From Desulfobacula sp. (GTDB taxonomy: Bacteria; Desulfobacterota; Desulfobacteria; Desulfobacterales; Desulfobacteraceae), in contig JAQICW010000739.1 in assembly GCA_027858355.1 (NCBI GenBank), forward strand, positions 1 to 5,279: DNA of 5,279 bases, written 5' to 3'. Position numbers and translations under genes: made by a program. Below, in pieces: positions 1 through 5,279 of this stretch. The notes beneath the pieces are model-generated. The model saw only the letters and a program-made list of their open reading frames with translations. It did not search any database and was not told the DNA's origin. How positions within the stretch are numbered: position 1 is the stretch's first letter; each line of letters begins with the position of its first letter.

Positions 1-121
1 CAATGATTTCTTCAAGTTCAGATGGGCTTAAATCTGTTTTTACATCCACTTCAATACCGGGTGTGTTTTTAAAGATTTCAATTCCGACATTGGAAAGGGG
101 ATCGCTGACGAGTATTTTCAT
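1..121 (-). CDS. serA: D-3-phosphoglycerate dehydrogenase, N-terminal 40 codons (3' part outside window)
   Basis: Seen: an open frame from an ATG at 119-121 runs off the left edge. The product begins MKILVSDPLSNVGIEIFKNT and continues through a 'DLSPSELEEII' segment. Family knowledge: this opening (K-[IV]-LVSDPLS-x(2)-G) is typical of SerA-type D-2-hydroxyacid dehydrogenases. They oxidise 3-phosphoglycerate to 3-phosphohydroxypyruvate with NAD+, the first step of cytosolic L-serine synthesis. The start is supported by AAAGGA (130-135) eight bases upstream and by a sigma-70-like promoter at 160-189. The nucleotide-binding and catalytic residues lie outside the window, so another D-2-hydroxyacid dehydrogenase cannot be excluded. 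It has its own promoter and is probably transcribed separately from the upstream regulator gene, with which it shares only strand. Confidence 0.85.
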   Translation of the reverse strand, partial: MKILVSDPLSNVGIEIFKNTPGIEVDVKTDLSPSELEEII

Positions 122-159
122 GATAATTTTCCTTTATTAATAAAAAATGCTAAGTTAGA

Positions 160-189
160 ATTATAGAAATATTAAAAACTTCGGGTCAA
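160..189 (-). promoter_or_regulatory. Sigma-70-type promoter of serA
   Basis: Read on the minus strand, TTGACC (184-189) is separated by 18 bases from a perfect TATAAT (160-165). The -35 matches the consensus at five of six positions. The -10 lies about 38 bases upstream of the serA ATG, leaving room for a short leader with the AAAGGA ribosome binding site. The spacer is AT-rich. This is the best-formed promoter in the window. It is a call from sequence only, and no operator was recognised around it. Confidence 0.75.
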
Positions 190-239
190 TACTGTAAAAA
201 TAGCTATATAATGGTGTTAAAAAATCACTACTCATTAAA

Positions 240-1490
240 TTATTCTTCCTCAAGTGAGAGCAGATAGGTATGCAGGTTTATATTTTTGTTTCTCAGCCCC
301 AGCTTTGTCCTTATTTTATAGCGGTGGGAGGTGATCGTATTTAAGGAAACATTGAGAACCTGTGCGATTTCCTTGTTTACGGCTCCATCCTTGACAAGGG
401 CCGCTACTTTGATTTCCATTGGGGTCAGGTTCAAGTATTTGGAGGACAGTTTCCCGATCAAAGGCGATGTGACCTGGTTCATATTTATTTGGAGCCGATC
501 TAATAATATCTGTTGCCCTTTATTTAAACCGGATTCTTCAAGCTGCTTAAGAAAGGGCATGATGGATTGCTTGATATTGATTAAAAAATTGTCTTTATTA
601 ATTTTTTCTTTTTGTTCCATATGTTTTAAAACCACCCTCAAGGCAATATTGGCTTCCTCAAGCCTTTGATTGGTTTTTCTTAACTTGTCCGTCCGTTCCT
701 GTACAAGCTGTTCAAGATGTATCTTATAATTGCTGAGTTCGTCTTGAAGACGTTTGCGCTTGAAAAATTCCGGGATGTCAATTTTTTTGTAATGTTCGTA
801 TTTAATATATGCTTTTTTGCAATAATCGCTGATATAATCCTTGATCCTGGAAGGGTGGGCCATGATAAACCGGCAGTGCCGGTCACCTTTTGCCTGGCAT
901 TCTATTTCAACCGTTACAAGGGAAACACCAAAGCTTTCTTCGCACCAGCCCGAGGAATATCCGGCATTCATAACACAGACCGGAAACTCGGTTTTTCCCC
1001 CCTTGTCCATCCATGCCTGGGCTTCAAATGAATAAGGGTGATCATAAATCAAATAAAAACTTTCATCTGCCGTGGGTTTTGATAAAGGATGTATTTTAAC
1101 GGATGCCCATCCAGTATAAGCAAAATGGACGGGTCCTGCGGAAAGTTTTTCAATGGGGTCTTTCACCTTCATTTTAGAAAAAAAACTTTTTGCATCTGCT
1201 TTCCCGATTGAATGGGCAATATCAAAAAGAAAATTAAATGAAAGGGTCCTTGCCTCTTCTTCCCCTCGGTCTTTATACAAAAGCGCCATCATATCAAAAA
1301 ATTCTATTGACATGGAGGCTGCTCTGACAAGGATGTATCGTTCCCCTGAAAATTTAATGGATCCTTTTTCAGGATCACGTTGACTTATGGAAAAATAGTT
1401 TCTTACATAATTTTGAGCCGTTAGAAAAACCTGATAAAAATTATCAGGCACACTTACTGTATTTAAGATCGTGTCAGAAAAAGGATTCAT
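240..1490 (-). CDS. V4R-sensor transcriptional regulator with LuxR-type HTH
   Basis: A 416-residue, probably cytoplasmic one-component regulator with no signal peptide or membrane segment. Seen, in order: an N-terminal region of about 1-145 that may correspond to the XylR_N part of aromatic sensors; a V4R-like domain of about 145-212 with 'GYSSGW' and 'EIEC..KGDRHCRF'; a charged coiled-coil linker of about 247-300; and a LuxR/GerE helix-turn-helix at about 355-412 (LTPMEIKV, NKEIA, then TITSHRYKIRTKLG). C172, E195, C198 and C206 have the same spacing as the zinc ligands I recall for the phenol sensor MopR (C155, E178, C181, C189), so a bound zinc and a small-molecule pocket are likely. Unlike XylR, DmpR or MopR it has no sigma-54 AAA+ domain. 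The ATG at 1490 lies 10 bp after the ATPase stop and has only a weak TAGAG-like ribosome site, suggesting coupled translation. The ligand and target genes are not evident. Domain assignment is confident; function is inferred. Confidence 0.88.
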   Translation of the reverse strand: MNPFSDTILNTVSVPDNFYQVFLTAQNYVRNYFSISQRDPEKGSIKFSGERYILVRAASMSIEFFDMMALLYKDRGEEEARTLSFNFLFDIAHSIGKADAKSFFSKMKVKDPIEKLSAGPVHFAYTGWASVKIHPLSKPTADESFYLIYDHPYSFEAQAWMDKGGKTEFPVCVMNAGYSSGWCEESFGVSLVTVEIECQAKGDRHCRFIMAHPSRIKDYISDYCKKAYIKYEHYKKIDIPEFFKRKRLQDELSNYKIHLEQLVQERTDKLRKTNQRLEEANIALRVVLKHMEQKEKINKDNFLINIKQSIMPFLKQLEESGLNKGQQILLDRLQINMNQVTSPLIGKLSSKYLNLTPMEIKVAALVKDGAVNKEIAQVLNVSLNTITSHRYKIRTKLGLRNKNINLHTYLLSLEEE

Positions 1491-1500
1491 CTTAACTCTA

Positions 1501-2229
1501 TCAAATGGGGTTGGTTTTTATGAATTTTTCAGGATGGGTCATAAAATTTTTATAGATTTTATAATATTGTGTATCCTCATACTGAATGGGTTCAATAACC
1601 GGAGTGTCAAAGCTGTAAATCCGGGAATCCGGGCAGGCCATCAAAAAAGGGGAATGGGTGGCAATAATAAACTGGGCATGGCCCTGTTGGCTGATTTTGA
1701 TCAAAAGATTTAAAAGTTCAATCAAAGAAGATGGGGACAATGCTGTTTCCGGTTCATCCAGAAAGTATAACCCTTTAAGGTTATACCGGGATTGGAAATA
1801 TGACATGAGCGACTGGCCATGGGATTGGGTGATCAGTGACTTTCCCCCGAAATATTTGAGCATTTTAGAGTCACTAAAGGCCCATTCTTCAAGGTTTTTT
1901 GCAAAATGGGAAAAGATCTGGGACCCGAAAAAAGACCCTGGTACAGGACCATTTTCCCACTTAATGGAAATTGCTTTGTACAGGTCTTCTTCATAGGGGT
2001 TTCGCTCACACCTTAAATTGAACTCGTTCTCCCAGATATGGATGCCGCATCTGTAAGCAAGGGCTTTAAGCAAAGTTGATTTGCCAGTACCGTTTTCACC
2101 GATGAAAAAGGTTATGGCTTTGTCAAAGGATATAGAGTCCGTGTCCTGGAATATTTTCACATTAAAGGGATAAAAATCTAAAACAGGAAACTTCTCAGGA
2201 AGGATGTTTACCTCCTTTAAATATATCAA
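1501..2229 (-). CDS. COG3910-type AAA/ABC-like ATPase, TTG start
   Basis: A soluble 242-residue ATPase with a complete ABC/SMC-style nucleotide-binding domain and no membrane segment. Seen: 'PFNVKIF' near 21-27; Walker A GENGTGKS at 44-51; a signature-like QSHGQS at 135-140; Walker B GLYFLDEPE at 153-161 followed by ALSP (D-loop region); and the switch histidine in ATHSPFLM (H192). The short insert between Walker A and the signature, and the 'YEDTQYYKIYKNFMTHPE' end, match the predicted-ATPase family COG3910 (about 240-260 residues), whose function is unsettled. The start is TTG at 2227-2229, overlapping the upstream gene's TGA as TTGA. AAAAGG lies about nine bases before it, and family members begin with a similar '(I/M)YLK' segment. 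A strong Shine-Dalgarno-like AAAGGAGG lies just inside the gene (2211-2218), with no ATG, GTG or TTG suitably placed after it. The overlap suggests the ATPase works with the small cysteine protein; its substrate is unknown. Confidence 0.9.
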   Translation of the reverse strand: MIYLKEVNILPEKFPVLDFYPFNVKIFQDTDSISFDKAITFFIGENGTGKSTLLKALAYRCGIHIWENEFNLRCERNPYEEDLYKAISIKWENGPVPGSFFGSQIFSHFAKNLEEWAFSDSKMLKYFGGKSLITQSHGQSLMSYFQSRYNLKGLYFLDEPETALSPSSLIELLNLLIKISQQGHAQFIIATHSPFLMACPDSRIYSFDTPVIEPIQYEDTQYYKIYKNFMTHPEKFIKTNPI

Positions 2230-2534
2230 ACCGTTTTACCTTTTCTTGCTTTGGCCTGTTTAATCAAATCAAATAACGAAGAAATTTTTGGTTTTACCTT
2301 TTTCAAAAAGGTTTTTTCAAAGTCTTCTTTGGTTAGTTTGTCTGTAAAATAGGTCTGCACATCAAAATGGTTGTACCAGCAGTCAAGGGTTTTAAAACAG
2401 GGGAGTCCGTTGTTTTCAGAATGGCAATAGGGAAAATTGATTTGATGCCCAAGTCTCGGGCACCTGATTTGAACATCATCTTCTGGGGGTTCTGCAGAAA
2501 GTGCATCCTTGTTTTCATTATTTTGTGTTGTCAT
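2226..2534 (-). CDS. Small four-cysteine conserved hypothetical protein
   Basis: A 102-residue soluble protein with no signal peptide or membrane segment. Seen: an acidic, low-complexity N-terminus (1-22); a central cysteine block, 'CPRLGHQ' (C25, H30), 'FPYCHSE' (C37, H38), 'GLPCFKTLDCW' (C46, C52, W53); and a lysine-rich helical C-terminus (about 66-100). The spacing C-x11-C-x8-C-x5-C suggests a bound zinc or an iron-sulfur centre, but no named family was recognised beyond similar hypothetical proteins I associate with Desulfobacterota. The ATG at 2534 has AGGA about six bases upstream. Its TGA overlaps the ATPase start by four bases, so the two are probably translationally coupled and may form a functional pair, with the small protein as regulator, adaptor or metal sensor (inference). 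A spacer of 75 bp separates it from the trpB2-type gene, so it may be read from that promoter or from an unseen one. Confidence 0.82.
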   Translation of the reverse strand: MTTQNNENKDALSAEPPEDDVQIRCPRLGHQINFPYCHSENNGLPCFKTLDCWYNHFDVQTYFTDKLTKEDFEKTFLKKVKPKISSLFDLIKQAKARKGKTV

Positions 2535-2557
2535 TTGATTCCTGTCTCTTAAAGTGA

Positions 2558-2593
2558 CTGCAACAGGCTGCTAATATTTAAAGACTGTTGCAG
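2558..2593 (-). repeat. 9-bp perfect inverted repeat between trpB2 and the Cys4 gene
   Basis: The arms are 2558-2566 (CTGCAACAG) and 2585-2593 (CTGTTGCAG), exact reverse complements separated by an 18-base, AT-rich loop. As RNA from the minus strand this would form a moderate hairpin just after the trpB2 stop codon. It is not followed by a U-tract (TCACTTTAAGAG follows), so it is a poor intrinsic terminator. It could instead protect the 3' end of the trpB message, act as a processing site, or bind a protein. It is the only structured element in this 75-bp spacer. Confidence 0.5.
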
Positions 2594-2609
2594 GCGAAGT
2601 TAGTTGAAT

Positions 2610-3983
2610 TTAAGTTGCCTGCCTGGGTTTTGGGAAAGGTGCAATATCTTTTAATGCTGCATCAATTTGCTCCTGGGGCAGTTCATGATCAGAAAGATTG
2701 CCCCGCATATAAGATTCATAGGCAGCAAGATCCACAAGTCCGTGACCGCTCCAGTTAAACAGGATGGTTTTTTCCTTGCCTTCTTCCCTAGCTTTAAGTG
2801 CTTCCTGGATTGCTATGGCAATGGCATGGTTGCATTCAGGTGCGGAGATAAATCCTTCGGACCGGGCAAAGGTAAAACCAGCCTTAAAAGTTTCAATCTG
2901 GTGGACAGATACAGGCCGGATAATGCCGTCCAGGATCAGCTGGCTTACAATGGGTGCCATGCCGTGGTATCTTAACCCGCCTGCATGGATAGGGGCTGGT
3001 ACAAAATTGTGCCCCAGGGTATGCATGGGAAGAAAGGGCGTCATCTGGACTGTGTCTCCGAAATCATAGGCAAAGGGCCCTCTGGTCATGGTGGGGCAGG
3101 AGGTCGGCTCCACAGCAATAATATCAATCTGCCTTCCGTTTATTTTGTCCAGGGCAAAGGGCATGGCAAGACCAGCAAAATTACTGCCACCACCAGCACT
3201 GCCAATGATGACATCAGGATAGTCTCCTGCCATTTTCATCTGTTTTATAGCCTCAAGGCCGATAATGCTTTGATGGATCATGACGTGATTTAATACACTG
3301 CCCAGGGCATATTTGGTGTTGTCATCGGAAACAGCTTCTTCAACTGCTTCGCTGATGGCCATACCAAGACTGCCCGGAGAGTCTGGATCTTTTTCAAGAA
3401 TGCTGCGTCCGGCCCTTGTTTCAGTGCTGGGACTAGCTGTACAATTGGCCCCCCAGGTTTCCATCATCAAGCGGCGGTAGGGTTTTTGATTATAGGAAAT
3501 TTTTACCATGAAAACCTTGCACTCAATGCCGAAAAACGAACAGCACATGGCAAGGGCGCTGCCCCATTGGCCAGCTCCTGTTTCAGTGGTGATCTTTTTT
3601 GTGCCAGCCATCTTATTATAATAGGCCTGGGCAAGGGCTGTGTTGGGTTTGTGGCTGCCGGCAGGACTGACTCCCTCATTTTTAAAATAAATTTTAGCAG
3701 GGGTATCCAGGGCTTTTTCAAGATTGTAAGCCCGGTACAGAGGAGAGGGTCTCCATATTGTATATTTGTCCAGGACTTCTTCAGGGATGTCAATCCATCT
3801 TTGGGTGCTCACTTCCTGTTCAATCAGGTTCATGGGGAAAATCGGGGCAAGGTCTTCAGGTCCGACGGGCTGTCCTGTTCCGGGGTGAAGTGGCGGCTCC
3901 ATGGGAGTTGGCATATCTGCCATGATATTATACCATTTGCGCGGCATGTCTTGTTCTGTTAATACATACTTTTTGGCTCTCAT
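2610..3983 (-). CDS. trpB: TrpB2-type tryptophan synthase beta chain
   Basis: A 457-residue PLP enzyme, longer than the roughly 390-400 residues of classical TrpB1 and typical of the TrpB2 (TrpB-related) subfamily. It should condense indole with L-serine to give L-tryptophan in the cytosol. Seen: the long N-terminal extension '[17 protein letters not shown]'; WRPSPLYRA at 77-85; the PLP lysine K112 in GSHKPNTA; the catalytic glutamate E134 in TETGAGQWG; the phosphate loop GSAGGGSN at 261-268; and a C-terminal NWSGHG at 410-415. All key residues are intact, so it should be active. The ATG at 3983 is decided by a perfect AAGGAGG (3988-3994) four bases upstream. No trpA or other trp gene is in view. 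TrpB2 proteins are usually thought not to need the classical TrpA interaction and may salvage indole or act as serine deaminases; which applies here is not shown. A 19-bp palindrome 58 bp upstream is a possible operator. Confidence 0.95.
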   Translation of the reverse strand: MRAKKYVLTEQDMPRKWYNIMADMPTPMEPPLHPGTGQPVGPEDLAPIFPMNLIEQEVSTQRWIDIPEEVLDKYTIWRPSPLYRAYNLEKALDTPAKIYFKNEGVSPAGSHKPNTALAQAYYNKMAGTKKITTETGAGQWGSALAMCCSFFGIECKVFMVKISYNQKPYRRLMMETWGANCTASPSTETRAGRSILEKDPDSPGSLGMAISEAVEEAVSDDNTKYALGSVLNHVMIHQSIIGLEAIKQMKMAGDYPDVIIGSAGGGSNFAGLAMPFALDKINGRQIDIIAVEPTSCPTMTRGPFAYDFGDTVQMTPFLPMHTLGHNFVPAPIHAGGLRYHGMAPIVSQLILDGIIRPVSVHQIETFKAGFTFARSEGFISAPECNHAIAIAIQEALKAREEGKEKTILFNWSGHGLVDLAAYESYMRGNLSDHELPQEQIDAALKDIAPFPKPRQAT

Positions 3984-4040
3984 AGGTCCTCCTTGTTTGT
4001 GGTTAGAGTTATGGGGTTAAAACTCGTTGAAAATATCAAA

Positions 4041-4059
4041 ACATATTCATTGAATATGT
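4041..4059. promoter_or_regulatory. Perfect 19-bp palindrome upstream of trpB2, candidate operator
   Basis: ACATATTCA (4041-4049) and TGAATATGT (4051-4059) are perfect reverse complements around one central base. The site lies about 58-76 bp upstream of the trpB ATG, in a short AT-rich gap. Its size and symmetry suit a dimeric repressor or activator, though it does not resemble the E. coli TrpR operator as I recall it. On the minus strand it is followed by a TTTTGATATTTT run, so a weak AT-only terminator for the upstream mocA-like gene is the alternative. A weak promoter-like pair, TTGACT (4122-4127) and TAAAGA (4099-4104) spaced by 17, lies just upstream; its -10 is poor and is not called separately. 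Confidence 0.4.
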
Positions 4060-4140
4060 AATGCCGACAAACTTATCAGGTTTGACACTATCACAATTTC
4101 TTTATGAGAATAACCTGGTCAAGTCAAGTATTAAATTCAA

Positions 4141-4254
4141 CCCTGATCCACCATCAAGTTACCACCTGCTGCGTTGACTGCGGTCGTTCCTCCCTGCGGA
4201 GTATAACTTATACGCCTCACTCGTCACTCCTTGTCGCCTTGCTGATGGTCAGGG
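4141..4254. repeat. Candidate intergenic palindromic repeat element
   Basis: A roughly 114-bp segment with nested symmetry. Outer arms CCCTGA (4141-4146) and TCAGGG (4249-4254) and inner arms CCATCA (4151-4156) and TGATGG (4243-4248) pair with a small offset. At the centre is the palindrome GTATAAcTTATAC (4201-4213), extended by GG/CC on each side (4198-4216) with one mismatch. The two halves flanking it also share a loose direct similarity (on the minus strand GGAGTGACGAG and GGAGGAACGAC). The GC content and texture differ from the AT-rich spacer beside it. No transposase is present, so a MITE- or REP-like mobile remnant or a dispersed structural repeat is inferred. I have an impression that similar sequences recur between genes in Desulfobacterales, but this is unverified. 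It overlaps the 3' end of the mocA-like gene and supplies its stop codon. Confidence 0.55.
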
Positions 4255-4850
4255 ATGGTTATCAGATTTTTATAATCATCCATTGTGTCTACATCAACCA
4301 GAATGGCGTTATCAGGAATCTGCACTTTTAATATGGATTCTTTAAATTCATCAAAAAGATCCCTTGCCCCTACATCGGCGGACAGGGATTTTAAGCGATG
4401 AAACAAATGCCTGGCAATGATGACGGGGTTGCCACGTTTGTTATCGCAATAAGGGATTATAATGGGCGCGTCTGAGGTTTCAAAGGCATTAATCAGCTGG
4501 TTGATAATGGCGGCACTGACAAGGGGCTGATCTCCTAAAAGGAACATTGCTGCATCACAAATGGATGAGACCTTTTCAAGGCCTTTGATAAGGGATGTAC
4601 TTTGTCCCTTTGAGTATTCTTTGTTCATGATGATTTTGGTATTTGAAAGGTCAAGGGTTTGACGTATTTCATCTGCTTTATGCCCTAAAACAATAATGAT
4701 TTCATGCAATTTTGATCCCTTTGCGTTCTCAATCACCTGCCCCAGAAGTGTGGTTTTTCCAAAGGGCATAAGTTGTTTTGTTTTCCCCATGCGGGATGCT
4801 GATCCGGCAGCAAGGATGACTCCGGCAATTTTTTTTCTGGGAAGGCTCAT
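4224..4850 (-). CDS. MocA/YgfJ-type molybdenum cofactor nucleotidyltransferase-like protein
   Basis: A 208-residue soluble NTP-transferase (MobA-like fold, NTP_transf_3). Seen: the nucleotide-binding signature LAAGSASRMGKTKQL at 13-27; KGQSTSL at 81-87; the metal/nucleotide aspartate in LLGDQP (D107); RGNPV at 139-143; ADVGARDLF at 158-166; and VDVDTMDDY at 185-193. This order matches MocA (CTP:molybdopterin cytidylyltransferase) and the YgfJ accessory proteins of molybdenum hydroxylases; a GTP-using MobA is less likely from the GQSTSL and VGAR motifs. The ATG at 4850 is fixed by an in-frame TAA 27-30 bases upstream with no other start between. The ribosome site is weak: AAAGGA lies about 21 bases away. 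It follows the YqeC-like gene by 31 bp and is probably co-transcribed with it. The last eight or nine residues (about D201-E208) are encoded by the palindromic repeat element, so the original C-terminus may have been replaced. Confidence 0.88.
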   Translation of the reverse strand: MSLPRKKIAGVILAAGSASRMGKTKQLMPFGKTTLLGQVIENAKGSKLHEIIIVLGHKADEIRQTLDLSNTKIIMNKEYSKGQSTSLIKGLEKVSSICDAAMFLLGDQPLVSAAIINQLINAFETSDAPIIIPYCDNKRGNPVIIARHLFHRLKSLSADVGARDLFDEFKESILKVQIPDNAILVDVDTMDDYKNLITIPDHQQGDKE

Positions 4851-4881
4851 AAAATAAGGTTTTTCTGTCGTTCCTTTTTAT

Positions 4882-5279
4882 TTATTTTTTAATTATTAAA
4901 CAACTTTTAACAGCAAATTCATCAATAAGTGATGCCGTAATAATCTGGTGAATGATTTTGTTTGTTTGCAGAAGGCGAGCAATTTTTTGACCGGAGTTTA
5001 TTTTTTCAGGATTGTCAGCTTTGTTTAGAATTACAAAATTTGACAAGGGATGGCTCAAATGCCCGGCCTTTTTTATCTCAATGGCAATGGAAGTTGCTAT
5101 TGACTGCTCATCCATGGTTCCTGCCAGGGGTAATCCTGTATTCTTTGAAAAAAGTTTTGCCCTGTGGACATGGGTTTCATCAAGAGGTTTTCCAACGGCA
5201 TCAAGCCCTGTGACAAGGATCAGGTGGGTGGTGGCTTTGGGGACCACAGGTTCATGTGAAGCAGTTGATTTAAGGGGTT
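4882..5279 (-). CDS. yqeC: YqeC-like selenium-dependent hydroxylase accessory protein, C-terminal part (5' end outside window)
   Basis: Seen: an open frame that reaches the right edge without a stop. A GTG at 5245-5247 could mimic a start, but the frame continues upstream and encodes 'STASHEPVVPKATTHLI', so the true start is outside the window. Visible motifs are VVP-x(2)-TTHLILVTGLDAVGKPL, the HVHR segment, TGLPL, and VILNKAD, a G4-like NKxD motif of P-loop GTPases. The order fits the C-terminal half of YqeC (about 230-260 residues), a putative P-loop protein tied by gene neighbourhood to SelD and selenium-dependent molybdenum hydroxylases. Its biochemical role is not established. The Walker A end is not in view. 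The MocA-like gene follows by 31 bp, matching the usual partnership. The end after 'NKIIHQIITASL' is slightly divergent but complete, closing with TAA at 4882-4884. Confidence 0.85.
   Translation of the reverse strand, partial: PLKSTASHEPVVPKATTHLILVTGLDAVGKPLDETHVHRAKLFSKNTGLPLAGTMDEQSIATSIAIEIKKAGHLSHPLSNFVILNKADNPEKINSGQKIARLLQTNKIIHQIITASLIDEFAVKSCLIIKK

Noticed and set aside
122..239. Intrinsic terminator after the V4R-LuxR gene
   Set aside because: There are T-runs (for example in AGTGATTTTTTAACAC), but only very short or bulged stems can be drawn, so no terminator is called.
331..1035. Plus-strand open frames opposite the V4R-LuxR gene
   Set aside because: Several short frames lie wholly opposite conserved V4R and HTH motifs and show no domain or start signals of their own.
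1501..2534. Anti-phage defence system (retron, Septu or Gabija-like) built on the ATPase
   Set aside because: The ATPase is short, lacks any fused nuclease or TOPRIM domain, and its neighbours carry no effector domain. A defence role is not supported by the sequence.
3503..3793. Minus-strand open frame of 96 codons in another frame of trpB
   Set aside because: It overlaps the PLP-lysine and catalytic-glutamate region of trpB, which is clearly read in the other frame, and its translation resembles no known protein.
3486..3962. Plus-strand open frame of 158 codons inside trpB
   Set aside because: It is antisense to a complete, motif-rich trpB, has no recognisable domain, and no convincing ribosome site. 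It is a shadow of trpB codon structure.
3984..4140. trp leader peptide, attenuator or T-box upstream of trpB2
   Set aside because: No short open frame with tandem TGG codons, no T-box-like conserved core and no terminator/antiterminator pair is visible. The only short ATG frame reads M-N-M-F then stops.
4104..4331. Plus-strand open frame of 75 codons across the repeat element
   Set aside because: It runs through the palindromic repeat into the antisense of the MocA-like gene and is cysteine/serine-rich low-quality sequence with no convincing start. A by-product of the repeat.
5245..5247. GTG as the start of the YqeC-like gene
   Set aside because: The same frame stays open to the window edge and encodes family-like sequence (EPVVP before TTHLI) upstream, so the GTG is an internal valine codon.

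Overview
The window looks like a piece of a moderately AT-rich chromosome from an anaerobic, sulfate-reducer-like deltaproteobacterium (Desulfobacterota, most likely Desulfobacterales). This is an inference. It rests on a V4R sensor joined to a LuxR-type HTH ending in 'NLHTYLLSL', a stand-alone TrpB2-type tryptophan synthase beta chain, a small 'CPRLGHQ...GLPCFKTLDCW' protein, and a YqeC/MocA pair for molybdenum-hydroxylase maturation. No rRNA, tRNA, transposase, CRISPR array or phage gene is visible.

Every credible gene lies on the minus strand, so transcription runs from high to low coordinates. In that order: (1) 5279-4882, the C-terminal part of a YqeC-like GTPase-type accessory protein, cut by the window edge; (2) 4850-4224, a MocA/YgfJ-type nucleotidyltransferase; (3) a 240-bp gap with a repeat-like palindromic element (about 4141-4254, reaching into the end of gene 2) and a perfect 19-bp AT-rich palindrome (4041-4059); (4) 3983-2610, TrpB2; (5) a 75-bp spacer with a 9-bp inverted repeat; (6) 2534-2226, a small four-cysteine protein; (7) 2229-1501, a COG3910-type AAA/ABC-like ATPase that starts with TTG inside the end of gene 6; (8) 1490-240, a V4R-sensor/coiled-coil/LuxR-HTH regulator starting 10 bp after gene 7; (9) a well-formed sigma-70-like promoter (160-189); and (10) 121-1, the first 40 codons of a SerA-type dehydrogenase.

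Functionally there are three blocks. YqeC plus MocA suggests maturation of a molybdenum hydroxylase, possibly a selenium-dependent one. TrpB2 and SerA are amino-acid metabolism genes linked by L-serine, which SerA's pathway makes and TrpB consumes. Between them is a compact three-gene set (Cys4 protein, ATPase, V4R-LuxR regulator) whose overlap and tight spacing suggest co-expression. Its role is unknown, and it is the part of the window least explained by known pathways. The points most worth a second look are the zinc-site spacing conserved in the V4R regulator, the Cys4/ATPase overlap, and the repeat element that supplies the last residues of the MocA-like protein.
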